Shown here in pieces: positions 1 to 7,900 of a DNA stretch of 64,000 nucleotides. The notes under the pieces were generated by a model. It made no database searches. It saw only the letters and a program-made list of their open reading frames with translations, and had not been told where the DNA came from. Position numbers and translations under genes: made by a program. Every line of letters starts with the position of its first letter. Within the stretch, counting starts at the first letter, position 1. The DNA is from Kushneria aurantia DSM 21353 (GTDB lineage: Bacteria > Pseudomonadota > Gammaproteobacteria > Pseudomonadales > Halomonadaceae): the NCBI RefSeq assembly GCF_000382245.1, contig NZ_KB907876.1, positions 1-64,000 of the forward strand, in the 5' to 3' direction.

Positions 1-90
1 CGGGTGAGCGGCGAATGGACGCTGGTGTGCCTGGCGTGGAATCTGAAACGCATGGCCGTATTGCGCCCGACATCCGCCCGAAAGGCCTGA
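1..90 (+). CDS. IS1182-family transposase, C-terminal end only (cut by window edge)
   Basis: The frame is open from the first base and ends with TGA at 88-90, giving 29 residues. They contain GEWTLVCLAWNLKRMAVL, which matches the typical last segment of IS1182-type DDE transposases (a GEW..VC.A.NL..M pattern). Only the tail is visible, so intactness cannot be judged. The element's right end must lie between 90 and about 180, because group II intron sequence on the opposite strand begins there; I could not identify the terminal inverted repeat. The IS probably inserted into, and truncated, that intron. Confidence 0.65.
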   Translation, partial: RVSGEWTLVCLAWNLKRMAVLRPTSARKA

Positions 91-164
91 AAAGCGAGCG
101 GCAGGGCGCGTTTTCAGGATATTGGGCGTAAAAAGACGTCATTATGCGCCGCTGCGCACCATGG

Positions 165-501
165 TGGTGCAAAAATCTGCCGGGGGTAAGGCGCGCGACC
201 TTCCCGCTTATGCCTGTCGGATTTACGTCATGGCGTTCCGTGCAAGTATTGGGCTTTAGTGATTCGTGCCACCTCACCCCGCCATAACGCCTCATATCCG
301 CTTCCTGTTCGGCTAGGCGCCCCGTCGAGCCAGCGTTTTGCCTCAGGCTGCCTTCAGATTCCCCCTCGCGGGAGACACCCTTGCCGTCGGCCAGCACTTC
401 CCCTTGCCGGGCGTGCAGGGGACTTTAACCCCCAGGTCATCCTGGAGCACCACCCCCAGGAACAGCGCCAGTCACGGCGCTGCGCGCCATGCCTGGCGCA
501 C
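165..501 (-). mobile_element. Group II intron remnant, 5' part (domain I)
   Basis: Read on the minus strand, the sequence starts at 501 with GTGCGCC, fitting the GUGYG 5' boundary of group II introns. It then shows the domain I landmarks of a common bacterial type: TGAAAGTCC-like and GGCAAGGGTGTC segments, GAATCTGAAGG, GGCAAAAC, then AAGCCCAATACTTGC and GGGAAGGTC. About 335 bases are recognisable. There is no intron reverse transcriptase, domain V or 3' end, so this is a dead 5' fragment, probably cut by the IS at the left edge. An open frame across it on the plus strand is an artefact. The left boundary is approximate. Confidence 0.72.
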
Positions 502-504
502 ACG

Positions 505-537
505 AAAAAACGGGCCGGCATTGGTGAACCGGGCCCG
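505..537 (-). terminator. Rho-independent terminator of the aminotransferase gene
   Basis: On the minus strand CGGGCC pairs with GGCCCG (two more G-C pairs possible past a bulge) and is followed by six T. It lies 70 bases beyond the stop of the aminotransferase gene. The group II intron boundary is only three bases after the T-run. Confidence 0.7.
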
Positions 538-606
538 CTAGTGTCGGAGGTATCCTAGTACTGAAGATGCGTTGGCGCTGATGATCTCTGAATCAGATCG
601 CCGTGA

Positions 607-1815
607 TCAGGAGAGTGCTGCACATGCTTCGGTAATCTGTCCCATGGCGCGCTCGATGTCCTCACGGGAGAGGCCATAGGCGAGCCGTAGATAGGGCGCG
701 AGGCCGAAAGCGGTGCCCGGTACCACCCCAACCCCGGCCTCGCTGGCTAGATAGGCGGCTAGATCGACATCGCTTTCGAGCGCGTCACCGGCCGGCGTTC
801 GACGGCCCATCAATCCTCGGCAATCGACATAGACATAAAACGCACCTCCTGGTGTGTCACAGTCGAGCCCATCGATTGCCTTGATCGCGGCAACAACCAG
901 ATCGCGACGCTCGCGAAGTTCGGTCAGGCGCGGTTCTAGAAAGTCGAGCGAGTTCTCAAGTGCCACGCCGGCGGCGACCTGACACATGCTCGCTGCGCTG
1001 GTGGTGCTCTGCGACTGCAGCGTCGTCATCGCCTTGATCAGCCACTCGGGCCCCGCGGCATAACCGATGCGCCAGCCAGTCATGGCATAGAGCTTGGAGA
1101 CACCGTTGACGGTCAGGATGCGCTCGGCCAGATCGGGCCGGCAGGCGACGGGTGAGATACCCGGCATCTCGTAAGTCAGGTGCTCGTAGATGTCGTCGGC
1201 AAGTACCAATATGTTGGGAAAATCGTCGAGCACATCGAGCAGTGCCGAGAGTTCGTCCCGAGAATAGACCGCGCCAGTCGGATTGTTCGGCGAGTTGAGG
1301 ATCAGCCAGCGCGTGTTGGTGTTGAGCGCCTCCCGAAGCCCCCAAGGCGTCAGCTTGAATCCTTGGTCGCGATCACACTCGACGATCACCGGCGTGGCCC
1401 CGGTCAAGCGTACGATGTCCGGATACGACACCCAGTAGGGCGCCGGAATCACGACCTCGTCGTCGGCATCGAGTGTGGCCAGCATGGCATTGAAGATGAT
1501 CTGCTTGCCGCCGGAAGCGGCGATGATCTGCTCCTTGGCGTAATCGACGCCGCTATCGCGGGAGAGCTTGAAGGCGATGGCGGACTTCAGTTCATCGATG
1601 CCGGTGACTTCGGTGTATTTGGTGAAGTCGTTCTCGATCGCCTCGATGCCTGACCGCTTGACGTAATCCGGAGTCGAGAAGTCGAGTTCGCCCTCGCCCA
1701 GATTGATCACCTTCCGACCCTGCTCTGCCAGTTCGCGCATCAAGCTGGAAACAGCGGCGGTAGGGGAGGGTTTGACGGCAGACATGCGTGGTGCAAGGTG
1801 CGTGGAAGTAACCAA
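607..1815 (-). CDS. Pyridoxal-phosphate aspartate/aromatic aminotransferase (class I)
   Basis: This encodes a 402-residue fold-type I PLP aminotransferase that should move the amino group of aspartate or a similar amino acid to 2-oxoglutarate in the cytoplasm. Visible motifs are NSPNNPTG near 174-181, the DDIYEHL segment near 207-213, the PLP-binding lysine K241 in SKLYAMTGWRIGY, and the substrate-carboxylate arginine in YLRLAYG near 378. The length is normal. The start is TTG at 1815, with AGGAG 11 bases upstream; a downstream ATG at 1785 has no Shine-Dalgarno sequence. The gene is monocistronic, with its own terminator and a palindrome upstream. Exact substrate cannot be read from sequence. 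Confidence 0.88.
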   Translation of the reverse strand: MVTSTHLAPRMSAVKPSPTAAVSSLMRELAEQGRKVINLGEGELDFSTPDYVKRSGIEAIENDFTKYTEVTGIDELKSAIAFKLSRDSGVDYAKEQIIAASGGKQIIFNAMLATLDADDEVVIPAPYWVSYPDIVRLTGATPVIVECDRDQGFKLTPWGLREALNTNTRWLILNSPNNPTGAVYSRDELSALLDVLDDFPNILVLADDIYEHLTYEMPGISPVACRPDLAERILTVNGVSKLYAMTGWRIGYAAGPEWLIKAMTTLQSQSTTSAASMCQVAAGVALENSLDFLEPRLTELRERRDLVVAAIKAIDGLDCDTPGGAFYVYVDCRGLMGRRTPAGDALESDVDLAAYLASEAGVGVVPGTAFGLAPYLRLAYGLSREDIERAMGQITEACAALS

Positions 1816-1843
1816 GATGACAACGACTCCTGTTCCTGTGTTT

Positions 1844-1876
1844 ATTTTGTACTTTATAAATCATATCGTACAAAAT
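1844..1876. promoter_or_regulatory. Long inverted repeat upstream of the aminotransferase gene (candidate operator)
   Basis: ATTTTGTAC at 1844-1852 and GTACAAAAT at 1868-1876 are perfect 9-bp inverted arms around a 15-bp AT-rich centre. The site is about 30 bases upstream of the aminotransferase start, where a repressor or activator would bind. No cognate regulator gene is adjacent. Confidence 0.45.
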
Positions 1877-2053
1877 GGACGATGCCTATGGCGTCAGCAC
1901 CAACGCTGCGGGTCCGCGGATATTCAATCAACGGCTGGTAGTCCGCCTTCAGAACGTCCGAGGGGCGAGCGGAGAGAGTCATATGCTCACTGATATCCTG
2001 TGAACCAGAGCACCAGCCCGATCCGTCTTCGCCAACTTTTGCCTGACCTAGCG

Positions 2054-2206
2054 CTATGTCCCATTTATAAATTTGCATATTTTTTTGATCTTGCTGATGA
2101 TCGAATCAGCAGTAGCCGTCCATGCAAAAGGCTGGGCGGTAAGATTGTAATGCTCGGTGTACTGCTTGATACGCCCCACCAGGTCTGGAACGCTCTTGAA
2201 CCCGCC
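2054..2206 (-). pseudogene. IS630-type transposase fossil, C-terminal end
   Basis: On the minus strand, a frame ending with TAG at 2054 encodes VPDLVGRIKQYTEHYN followed by QPFAWTATADSI, the usual C-terminal end of IS630-family DDE transposases. The frame is closed by a stop just upstream (2207-2209), so only about 50 residues survive. A neighbouring frame may carry a little more across a frameshift, but I cannot match it. This is debris, not a gene. Confidence 0.65.
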
Positions 2207-2477
2207 TTATTCATGAGGGCGGCCTGAAAACGAAGATAGCGGATGGTATTCTCTAGAGAAATCAGTACGTTCCAACAAGAACCTGACTCCAGAGGACCAT
2301 CCGCCATGGGTGAAAGCCTATCTCCCTGGATTCCGTCCTGCAACGGGTCCATCCGCGTTGAGCTCGACGGCCATCGCACCACCAGCGACAATGCCTGCGC
2401 CAGCGATCATGCCTGCTCGACGGTCAGCTCACCGAAAAGGCCCAGCGCTATGCCGATGAGAGCTCCATGATCCAGCT
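2207..2477. other. Intergenic stretch between the IS630 fossil and the tRNA fragment
   Basis: No gene is recognisable on either strand; short open frames have no family resemblance or ribosome-binding site. It probably represents what is left of an integrated element between a transposase tail and an attachment site. Confidence 0.3.
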
Positions 2478-2530
2478 TGAAATCCCTCGACCGTATGGTC
2501 GTGCCGGTTCGATTCCGGCTCCGGGCACCA
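2478..2530 (+). other. 3' fragment of tRNA-Leu(UAA): likely attachment-site remnant
   Basis: The 53 bases match the 3' half of a bacterial tRNA-Leu(UAA): the anticodon-stem 3' strand (AAATCCCT), a long variable arm (CGACCGTATGGTCG), the T-arm with GGTTCGATTCC, and an acceptor strand ending CCGGGCACCA at 2530. The D-arm and 5' acceptor strand are absent; upstream bases do not pair with the acceptor end. A tRNA gene cut inside the anticodon arm is the usual product of integration by a tyrosine recombinase, so this is best read as an attR/attL-type scar. No integrase is in the window. Confidence 0.7.
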
Positions 2531-2649
2531 GTTTCACTCCCTCTGTCTTTTTCACCGGGACTTGCCATTCAGGGCATCAGCCGGCCTGATGGACGCTATA
2601 ATCCAGCACTCAAACCTCTTACTCTCCGTTTTCGCAAGGCCATGCTGCC

Positions 2650-3588
2650 ATGGACGAGAAGTATCCTCTTGGCCGACTACAAGGCCCGCTGGCCCTCTGC
2701 GCACCGGCCAGCGCACTGCGTGAAGGCGACCCACAGGCGACCTGCGAGGCCCTGCGTGCGCTGGGCTACCAGCCGCTGGTGACCGATAATGCCAGCGCCC
2801 GCCACCGCTACCTGGCCGGCACGGTGGCACAGCGTGTCGATGATCTCTATCAGGCGTTCAATATCGATGAGGTGGCGGCGGTGTGGTGTTTGCGCGGTGG
2901 CTATGGTGCGGCGCAGTTGATCGAGGCGGTCGACTGGTCGCGCCTTCCCGAGGCACCGCTGCTGGGCTACTCCGATATCAGCGTGCTGCTCAGCGCCTTT
3001 CACCGCCGTGGCCGCGACGCGATTCACGCACCGGTCGCCAGCGAGCTTTTGAAAATCGAACACGCCAGCAATGCCGAGGAGATGCGGCTGCGCCAACAGA
3101 GCATGAACGCCATCGCTGACGTATTGAACGGCAGAAGCGGCGAGATGGCGGCACAGTATTTCAGTGGCCCGCAAAAAGTCGTCGAAGGAGAAATGATCGG
3201 CGGCAATTTGACCACCCTGGCCAGCCTAGCCGGCACGAGCGCAGCACTGTATGTGCCCGAACGCAGCCTGCTGCTGCTGGAAGACGTCGGCGAGGCGCCC
3301 TATCGGCTCGAACGCAGCCTGTGTCAGTTGCTGGGGAGTCTGCCTACCGAGCGTCTCACAGCCGTGTGTCTTGGCAGCTTTATCGGCTGCGGCGAACAGG
3401 GCGAAGCGGTTATCGCCGAGGTGGCCGCCGAGTGGCTGGCGCCACGACAGATACCGCTCTATCACCGGCTACCCTTCGGCCATGGCGCACTCAACATGCC
3501 ATGGCCAGTGGGTCGCTGGGCCCGAGTGGGCGAAGAACGGCTGACGTGGGCACGGCGTCCTGCCGGCCCGTGTGGCGCCCTGCGCTGA
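2650..3588 (+). CDS. ldcA: LD-carboxypeptidase (peptidase S66)
   Basis: This is a cytoplasmic serine peptidase that removes the terminal D-alanine from murein tetrapeptides during peptidoglycan recycling. The 312-residue protein has the S66 hallmarks: LRGGYG near 81-86, the nucleophile S108 in GYSDIS, GGNLTTL, the glutamate segment LEDVGEAPYRLER, and the C-terminal histidine motif GHGALNMP. Length is normal, and no signal peptide is present, as in Escherichia coli LdcA. The start is the ATG at 2650, with a weak AAGG upstream. It is the first intact gene right of the mobile-element debris. Confidence 0.9.
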   Translation: MDEKYPLGRLQGPLALCAPASALREGDPQATCEALRALGYQPLVTDNASARHRYLAGTVAQRVDDLYQAFNIDEVAAVWCLRGGYGAAQLIEAVDWSRLPEAPLLGYSDISVLLSAFHRRGRDAIHAPVASELLKIEHASNAEEMRLRQQSMNAIADVLNGRSGEMAAQYFSGPQKVVEGEMIGGNLTTLASLAGTSAALYVPERSLLLLEDVGEAPYRLERSLCQLLGSLPTERLTAVCLGSFIGCGEQGEAVIAEVAAEWLAPRQIPLYHRLPFGHGALNMPWPVGRWARVGEERLTWARRPAGPCGALR

Positions 3589-3593
3589 CGGCT

Positions 3594-4022
3594 TCAAGAG
3601 ACTGCGCCGTTGTCAGGGCTGGTTTGCGCTTTGCGGTGCGCCATCAATGCCATACGCAGTTGGCGAAAGTCGTCTTCGCCCAGCGCATCGAACCAGATCG
3701 CATGACGCTGACCGTCGAGGCGCAGCTCGACGAGCCACGGCCCCAGCCGATCAAGATGCAGTGTAATCGGCTGCCACTGCCCGTGGCGCCGGCACTCCCA
3801 GCGCCCCTCCCCCATACAGCGCAGAGGTGGCGGCAGGCGCTTTCTGTCATGAAAGATGAAAGCTGTCATCAGCGACACTACCGCCAGCCCCCACCAGAGA
3901 TTCAACCAGCGCATACAGGCCAGCGCGATTGCCACGACCAGCGCTGTCTGCACCAGGGTTGCAGTGCGCGACGCCGAGAAGCTCGCTTCAAAAGCCGGCC
4001 GCTGGCTAGAGAGGGCGGACAT
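3594..4022 (-). CDS. CptA/YgfX-like inner-membrane protein
   Basis: A 142-residue protein with two adjacent hydrophobic segments around residues 22-38 and 42-57, followed by a soluble tail. Its position directly downstream of sdhE, overlapping it by 17 bp, and its layout match the YgfX (CptA) family. In E. coli, YgfX was described as the toxin partner of YgfY/CptB acting on the cytoskeleton, but SdhE is now known to be a flavinylation factor, so a toxin role is uncertain. Sequence in this family is poorly conserved; I rely on synteny and topology. Confidence 0.7.
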   Translation of the reverse strand: MSALSSQRPAFEASFSASRTATLVQTALVVAIALACMRWLNLWWGLAVVSLMTAFIFHDRKRLPPPLRCMGEGRWECRRHGQWQPITLHLDRLGPWLVELRLDGQRHAIWFDALGEDDFRQLRMALMAHRKAQTSPDNGAVS

Positions 4023-4311
4023 CGCCGGTATGGGTCTGTTCGGCGAAACGAATGATCTCGAGGACGATCGGCCCGAGCGTGTCGTCGGCGGGAATGTCGC
4101 GACGCATCAACCAGCTGAAAAGGTCTTGATCCTCCTGAGCCAGCAATTGGCGATAAGCCTCTTTCATGGGCGCCTCGAGCGCATCGAAGCGGTTCTCGAA
4201 AAAGGGCACCAGCATTAGATCCAGCTCCCACATACCGCGCCTGGAATGCCAATAGAGCCGACGACGATTGACATCATCAATGCTCTGGCGGTGATCGATA
4301 GCGTTGTCCAT
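4006..4311 (-). CDS. sdhE: FAD assembly factor SdhE
   Basis: This small protein (101 residues) promotes covalent attachment of FAD to the succinate dehydrogenase flavoprotein. The diagnostic N-terminal RRGMWELD (RGxxE motif, used for flavinylation) lies near residues 20-27, and the short all-alpha fold length fits. I chose the ATG at 4311 because GGAGGG lies six bases upstream in the minus strand; a longer frame to 4392 adds non-conserved residues. It overlaps the ygfX-like gene, so the two are cotranscribed, as in E. coli. Confidence 0.92.
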   Translation of the reverse strand: MDNAIDHRQSIDDVNRRRLYWHSRRGMWELDLMLVPFFENRFDALEAPMKEAYRQLLAQEDQDLFSWLMRRDIPADDTLGPIVLEIIRFAEQTHTGDVRPL

Positions 4312-4410
4312 GGTGCCCTCCGCAAGGTTGTGCCACGCATGATAACAGGCGCTGCCGTGAAGCGTATGGCAACACATTGCGACCGATATCATAAGCTTTG
4401 TTGTAGCGCG

Positions 4411-4439
4411 TTGTTTTATCTCGAATTGGCCGCTATTCT
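4411..4439 (+). promoter_or_regulatory. Candidate sigma-70 promoter for ihfB
   Basis: TTGTTT at 4411-4416 and TATTCT at 4434-4439 are separated by 17 bases and lie 50 bases before the ihfB start. Confidence 0.4.
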
Positions 4440-4488
4440 GGATTCAACAACAAGACCTGATCGCTCTTGCCCGAGGTGGAGAAAGCAG

Positions 4489-4785
4489 ATGACGAAGTCC
4501 GAATTGATCGAACAGATTGCCATGCGCCACTCCGAACTCTCTCTCAAGGAGGTCGAGTCGGCAGTACGCCAGATTCTTGACGACATCACCGACACGCTGG
4601 CCGATGGGGGGCGCGTCGAGATCCGCGGATTTGGCAGTTTTTCCCTGCACTATCGCGAGCCCCGCACCGGTCGCAACCCCAAGACCGGCGAGTCGGTCAG
4701 CCTCAGCGGCAAGCATGTCCCGCATTTCAAGCCGGGCAAGGAGTTGCGCGAGCAGGTCGATGCCAGCCGCGAACAGGGCTATTGA
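4489..4785 (+). CDS. ihfB: Integration host factor subunit beta
   Basis: Encodes the beta chain (98 residues) of the DNA-bending heterodimer IHF. It begins [11 protein letters not shown], carries [10 protein letters not shown], and has the beta-arm segment [10 protein letters not shown] with the intercalating proline, all typical of IhfB. The real start is the ATG at 4489, preceded by GAGGTGGAG; an in-frame extension to 4246 overlaps sdhE and is not conserved. The gene is followed by lapA-lapB, a common arrangement in gammaproteobacteria. Confidence 0.97.
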   Translation: MTKSELIEQIAMRHSELSLKEVESAVRQILDDITDTLADGGRVEIRGFGSFSLHYREPRTGRNPKTGESVSLSGKHVPHFKPGKELREQVDASREQGY

Positions 4786-4886
4786 CGCGAGATCACTCCC
4801 GCCAGCGGGTCCGGCGTCTCTGTCGCTGCCCCTGCGGGCGAGTGATACACTGAATGCCATAAACACGGGATGAAGGATCTGCCATC

Positions 4887-5192
4887 ATGCGCTGGCTCAA
4901 GGGTGTCGTAGTCGCTGTACTCACACTGATCATGCTGATACTGGGCATGCTGTTTGCCGTGCGTAATCAGCAGACCGTTCCGCTGGATATCATCTGGGCT
5001 CAGCTGCCTCCCGCCTCTCTCTCGCTGTGGCTTTTGACGACCCTGGTAGTCGGTGTGCTGCTGGGCATGATCGCCATGTCAGGGCTTTACCTGCGCCTGC
5101 GCACGGCGCTGATGCGTACTCGCCACGACAACCAGCAGCAGCGCAAGGAGCTTGATCGGCTGCGCGTTCAGGAGCTCAAGGAATCCCCCTGA
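4887..5192 (+). CDS. lapA: Lipopolysaccharide assembly protein LapA (DUF1049)
   Basis: A 101-residue inner-membrane protein with two transmembrane segments (about 3-24 and 44-66) and a basic coiled C-terminal tail. The NQQTVPLDIIWAQLP region between the helices is the DUF1049 signature. LapA works with LapB to regulate LpxC turnover and LPS synthesis. Its stop codon is immediately followed by the lapB start, so they form an operon behind ihfB. Confidence 0.92.
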   Translation: MRWLKGVVVAVLTLIMLILGMLFAVRNQQTVPLDIIWAQLPPASLSLWLLTTLVVGVLLGMIAMSGLYLRLRTALMRTRHDNQQQRKELDRLRVQELKESP

Positions 5193-6386
5193 ATGCCTGA
5201 TCCCGGGCTGCTTCTCATTTTAGTGGCAGCCATCGGCATCGGCTGGTGGCTGGGTCGCATGGAGCGCCGGCACTACCGCTACCACGGGCGCCGGCTGCAC
5301 CGTGCCGATCAGCTCTCGCGCGACTATTTCGTGGGCCTCAACTTTCTGCTCAACGAGCAGCACGACCGCGCCATCGAAACTTTCGTACAGGCGCTTGAAG
5401 TCAACGGCGATACCATCGATACCCACATTGCGCTGGGCAATCTTTTCCGCATGCGCGGCGAAGCCGACCGGGCCGTGCGCATCCACCAGAATCTGCTCGC
5501 CCGACCGGCGCTCAGCATCGAACAGAGTGAGCAGGTACAGCTGGAACTGGCGCAGGATTTCATGCACCTGGGCGTTCTCGATCGGGCCGAGCGATTGCTG
5601 GCATCGCTGAGCGCTGACTGCGAAAACGATCAGACGCGCAATGCTGCGCGCCGGCTGATGGTCGATCTTTTCGAACGCGAAAAGGAGTGGCAGGCGGCGC
5701 TCAACGTCGCCCTGCCTCACCTGATTCGCCATCACAGTACGCTACGCAGTGCCGCCGCGCACTGGCTGTGTGAGCTGGCCGAGCAGGATATCGAACAGGG
5801 CAGCCCCGGCGGCGCCCGCAAACGCCTCAAACAGGCCATGTCCATCGATGCCGGTTGTGTCAGAGCCAACTGGCTCAATGCCGACATCGAGCACCGCGCC
5901 GGCCACTATCGCGCCGAAATCCGCTTTCTGGGTCGCATACGCGAGCAGGACAGTGACATGGTGCCGATTACGCTGGCACCCATCGAACGCGCCTTCGACC
6001 TGCTCGAGGATGAACAGGGGTTGATCGACTTTCTTCGCGAGCAGCTGGCGCACGCCCCCTATGTTTCCTTTGTTCTGCTGCTGGCTGAGCGACTGCGCCA
6101 GCGTGAGGGGGCTGCCAGCGCCACAGCGCTGGTCAGCGAGCAGCTTCAACGCCACCCCAGCCTGCGCGGCATTGATTACCTGATGGACCTTTACCTGCAG
6201 CAGGCCGTCGATGACGAAGTGGCCCATCTGAGTTTGCTCAAGCGCCACACCGAGCAGTTGATGGCGCAACGCTCGCGCTTTCGCTGCAAAAGCTGCGGTT
6301 TTCAGGGCGATCGGCTCCACTGGCACTGCCCCAGCTGCCGCCGCTGGGGCACGATCAAGCCAATTACCGGGCTCGAGGGCGAATAA
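5193..6386 (+). CDS. lapB: Lipopolysaccharide assembly protein LapB (YciM)
   Basis: Encodes a 397-residue protein with a single N-terminal transmembrane helix (residues 3-17), a long array of TPR helices (about 35-350) and a C-terminal rubredoxin-like zinc site, CKSCGF...CPSC, near 368-388. LapB adapts LpxC for degradation by FtsH and so balances LPS with phospholipid. The DYFVGLNFLLNEQHDRAIE segment after the membrane anchor is typical. The start ATG abuts the lapA stop. Confidence 0.95.
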   Translation: MPDPGLLLILVAAIGIGWWLGRMERRHYRYHGRRLHRADQLSRDYFVGLNFLLNEQHDRAIETFVQALEVNGDTIDTHIALGNLFRMRGEADRAVRIHQNLLARPALSIEQSEQVQLELAQDFMHLGVLDRAERLLASLSADCENDQTRNAARRLMVDLFEREKEWQAALNVALPHLIRHHSTLRSAAAHWLCELAEQDIEQGSPGGARKRLKQAMSIDAGCVRANWLNADIEHRAGHYRAEIRFLGRIREQDSDMVPITLAPIERAFDLLEDEQGLIDFLREQLAHAPYVSFVLLLAERLRQREGAASATALVSEQLQRHPSLRGIDYLMDLYLQQAVDDEVAHLSLLKRHTEQLMAQRSRFRCKSCGFQGDRLHWHCPSCRRWGTIKPITGLEGE

Positions 6387-6423
6387 CCGCTTCACGCCCC
6401 GACGCTACAAGCGAGCTCAGCCG

Positions 6424-7119
6424 CTACTCGCCTGACAGCTCCTGTTCAATCCGTTCCAGCGCCACCATGGGATCATCGGCACGGGTAATCGGCCGACCGA
6501 TCACCAGGTGAGTGCTACCCGCCGCCATCGCGCTGGCGGGCGTCATGATGCGACGCTGGTCATCCTGAACAGCGAAGGCGGGACGAATGCCGGGCGTCAC
6601 GCGCAGGAAATCGTCGCCGCAGTGAGAGGCCACCTCGCTCGCTTCCTGCGCCGAGCAGACCACGCCGTCCATACCGCTGTCAGCGGCCAGCTGCGCCAGC
6701 GACAACGCCTGCACTGCCGCCGCAAGCGTCACGCCCACCTCTTCAAGCGCGGCATCGTCCATGCTGGTCAGCACGGTCACCGCGATCAGCCGCGTCGTCA
6801 GATTGTGACGCGCCAGCACATCGCGCGCCGCACTCATCATCTGCCGACCGCCAGCGGCATGCACGTTGACCATCCAGACGCCCTGATCGGCAGCCGCATG
6901 TACTGCAGCCGCCACCGTGTTGGGAATGTCGTGAAACTTGAGGTCAAGAAATATCTCGAAGCCGCGCTGCTGCAGTGCCGCTACCGCCTGGGGTCCCTCG
7001 CGTACAAACAGCTCCTTGCCCACCTTGAGTCGACAGCGCTGTGGATCAAGCTGATCGACCAGCGGCAGTGCCGTCGCAAGGCTTGCGTGGTCGAGAGCAA
7101 TAATCAGGGGAGTAGACAT
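6424..7119 (-). CDS. pyrF: Orotidine 5'-phosphate decarboxylase
   Basis: This TIM-barrel enzyme (231 residues) converts OMP to UMP in the last step of de novo pyrimidine synthesis. The catalytic network [10 protein letters not shown] supplies D59, K61 and D64, and the phosphate-binding end [10 protein letters not shown] is present near the C-terminus. The ATG at 7119 has AGGAG upstream. It is convergent with lapB; in many gammaproteobacteria pyrF follows lapB on the same strand, so here it has been inverted or re-sited. Confidence 0.97.
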   Translation of the reverse strand: MSTPLIIALDHASLATALPLVDQLDPQRCRLKVGKELFVREGPQAVAALQQRGFEIFLDLKFHDIPNTVAAAVHAAADQGVWMVNVHAAGGRQMMSAARDVLARHNLTTRLIAVTVLTSMDDAALEEVGVTLAAAVQALSLAQLAADSGMDGVVCSAQEASEVASHCGDDFLRVTPGIRPAFAVQDDQRRIMTPASAMAAGSTHLVIGRPITRADDPMVALERIEQELSGE

Positions 7120-7278
7120 GGGCGCTCCTGTAGTGAACCGGCGCCATTATAAGGAAATGTGGCATGACATGGTGTGGCAAGAGCGAATCGTGAGAGGCAG
7201 GGCGATCTAAAGGCCGCTTCGACATGGCCGATGAGATCAGTGCAGGTTCCGCATATAAATCACAACAGGACGGGAAAA

Positions 7279-7542
7279 ATGAAAAAAATTCTGGCTACAA
7301 CACTGCTGTTAACCGCCATGTCGCTTGCTTCACCGCTGATGGCAGAAGAGGCGCCGATCAATATCAACACCGCTTCAGCGGCGGAGCTTACCGAGCTGAC
7401 CGGCATCGGTGAAAGCAGAGCAGCGGACATCGTCGCCGATCGCGAGGCCAACGGTCTCTACGAACAGCTCGACGACCTGACCCGCATCAATGGCATCGGT
7501 GAGGCTACCGTCGAATCGCTGCGCGACCAGGCAACCCTCTGA
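7279..7542 (+). CDS. Small secreted helix-hairpin-helix protein, ComEA-like
   Basis: The 87-residue product has a clear signal peptide (MKKILATTLLLTAMSLASPLMA) and then a double helix-hairpin-helix: ININTASAAELTELTGIGES and a second RINGIGEATVESLR. This matches ComEA/YbaV-type periplasmic DNA-binding proteins, which in competent bacteria hold incoming DNA; many non-competent gammaproteobacteria keep this short form and its role there is unproven. I chose the ATG at 7279 (AGGACGG upstream), because the longer frame to 7174 lacks conservation and places residues before the signal peptide. Confidence 0.85.
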   Translation: MKKILATTLLLTAMSLASPLMAEEAPININTASAAELTELTGIGESRAADIVADREANGLYEQLDDLTRINGIGEATVESLRDQATL

Positions 7543-7675
7543 CCGCAACCTTACGGCGCCACCAACCGGTGGCGTCGTGGCAAGCCACGCGCCTGCCTTT
7601 CACCCGCCCACCCTCGAATCGGCAGACGTATACGTCACCGTGCCGACATGCCATGATTTGTGCCGACTATACTAA

Positions 7676-7834
7676 GGAAGCGCTGAATAGATCGACGAGC
7701 GAGATGAAGCGCAAGGCGCGTGGAACGCAGAAAACGAGACATAACATGAGATCAGGTGAGTTTTCGACCGAGCTGGCGCACCACTACCACGCACCGCAGC
7801 GATTCACTCGCGCCGGCATTGACGCAGCGTTTCC
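7676..7834. mobile_element. 159-bp MITE, copy 1 (IS5-like ends)
   Basis: A non-coding element of 159 bp that aligns without gaps to 59997-60155, with 27 mismatches by my count (about 83% identity). Its left end is GGAAGCGCTGAATAGATCG, and its right end is a degenerate inverse of that (complement GGAAACGCTGCGTCAATGC). It is flanked by CTAA on the left and CTGA on the right, a slightly decayed 4-bp target duplication. It is too short to encode a transposase and is presumably moved in trans by an IS5-group enzyme. Confidence 0.75.
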
Positions 7835-7900
7835 CTGAAGCGAATGCGCCTGACGGGCGCTACGCCATGCCTTTACAACAACCGGTACCGTGGAGAAATC

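Noticed and set aside
259-558. 99-codon plus-strand frame near the left edge
   Set aside because: It crosses the group II intron remnant and the terminator on the opposite strand; no ribosome-binding site.
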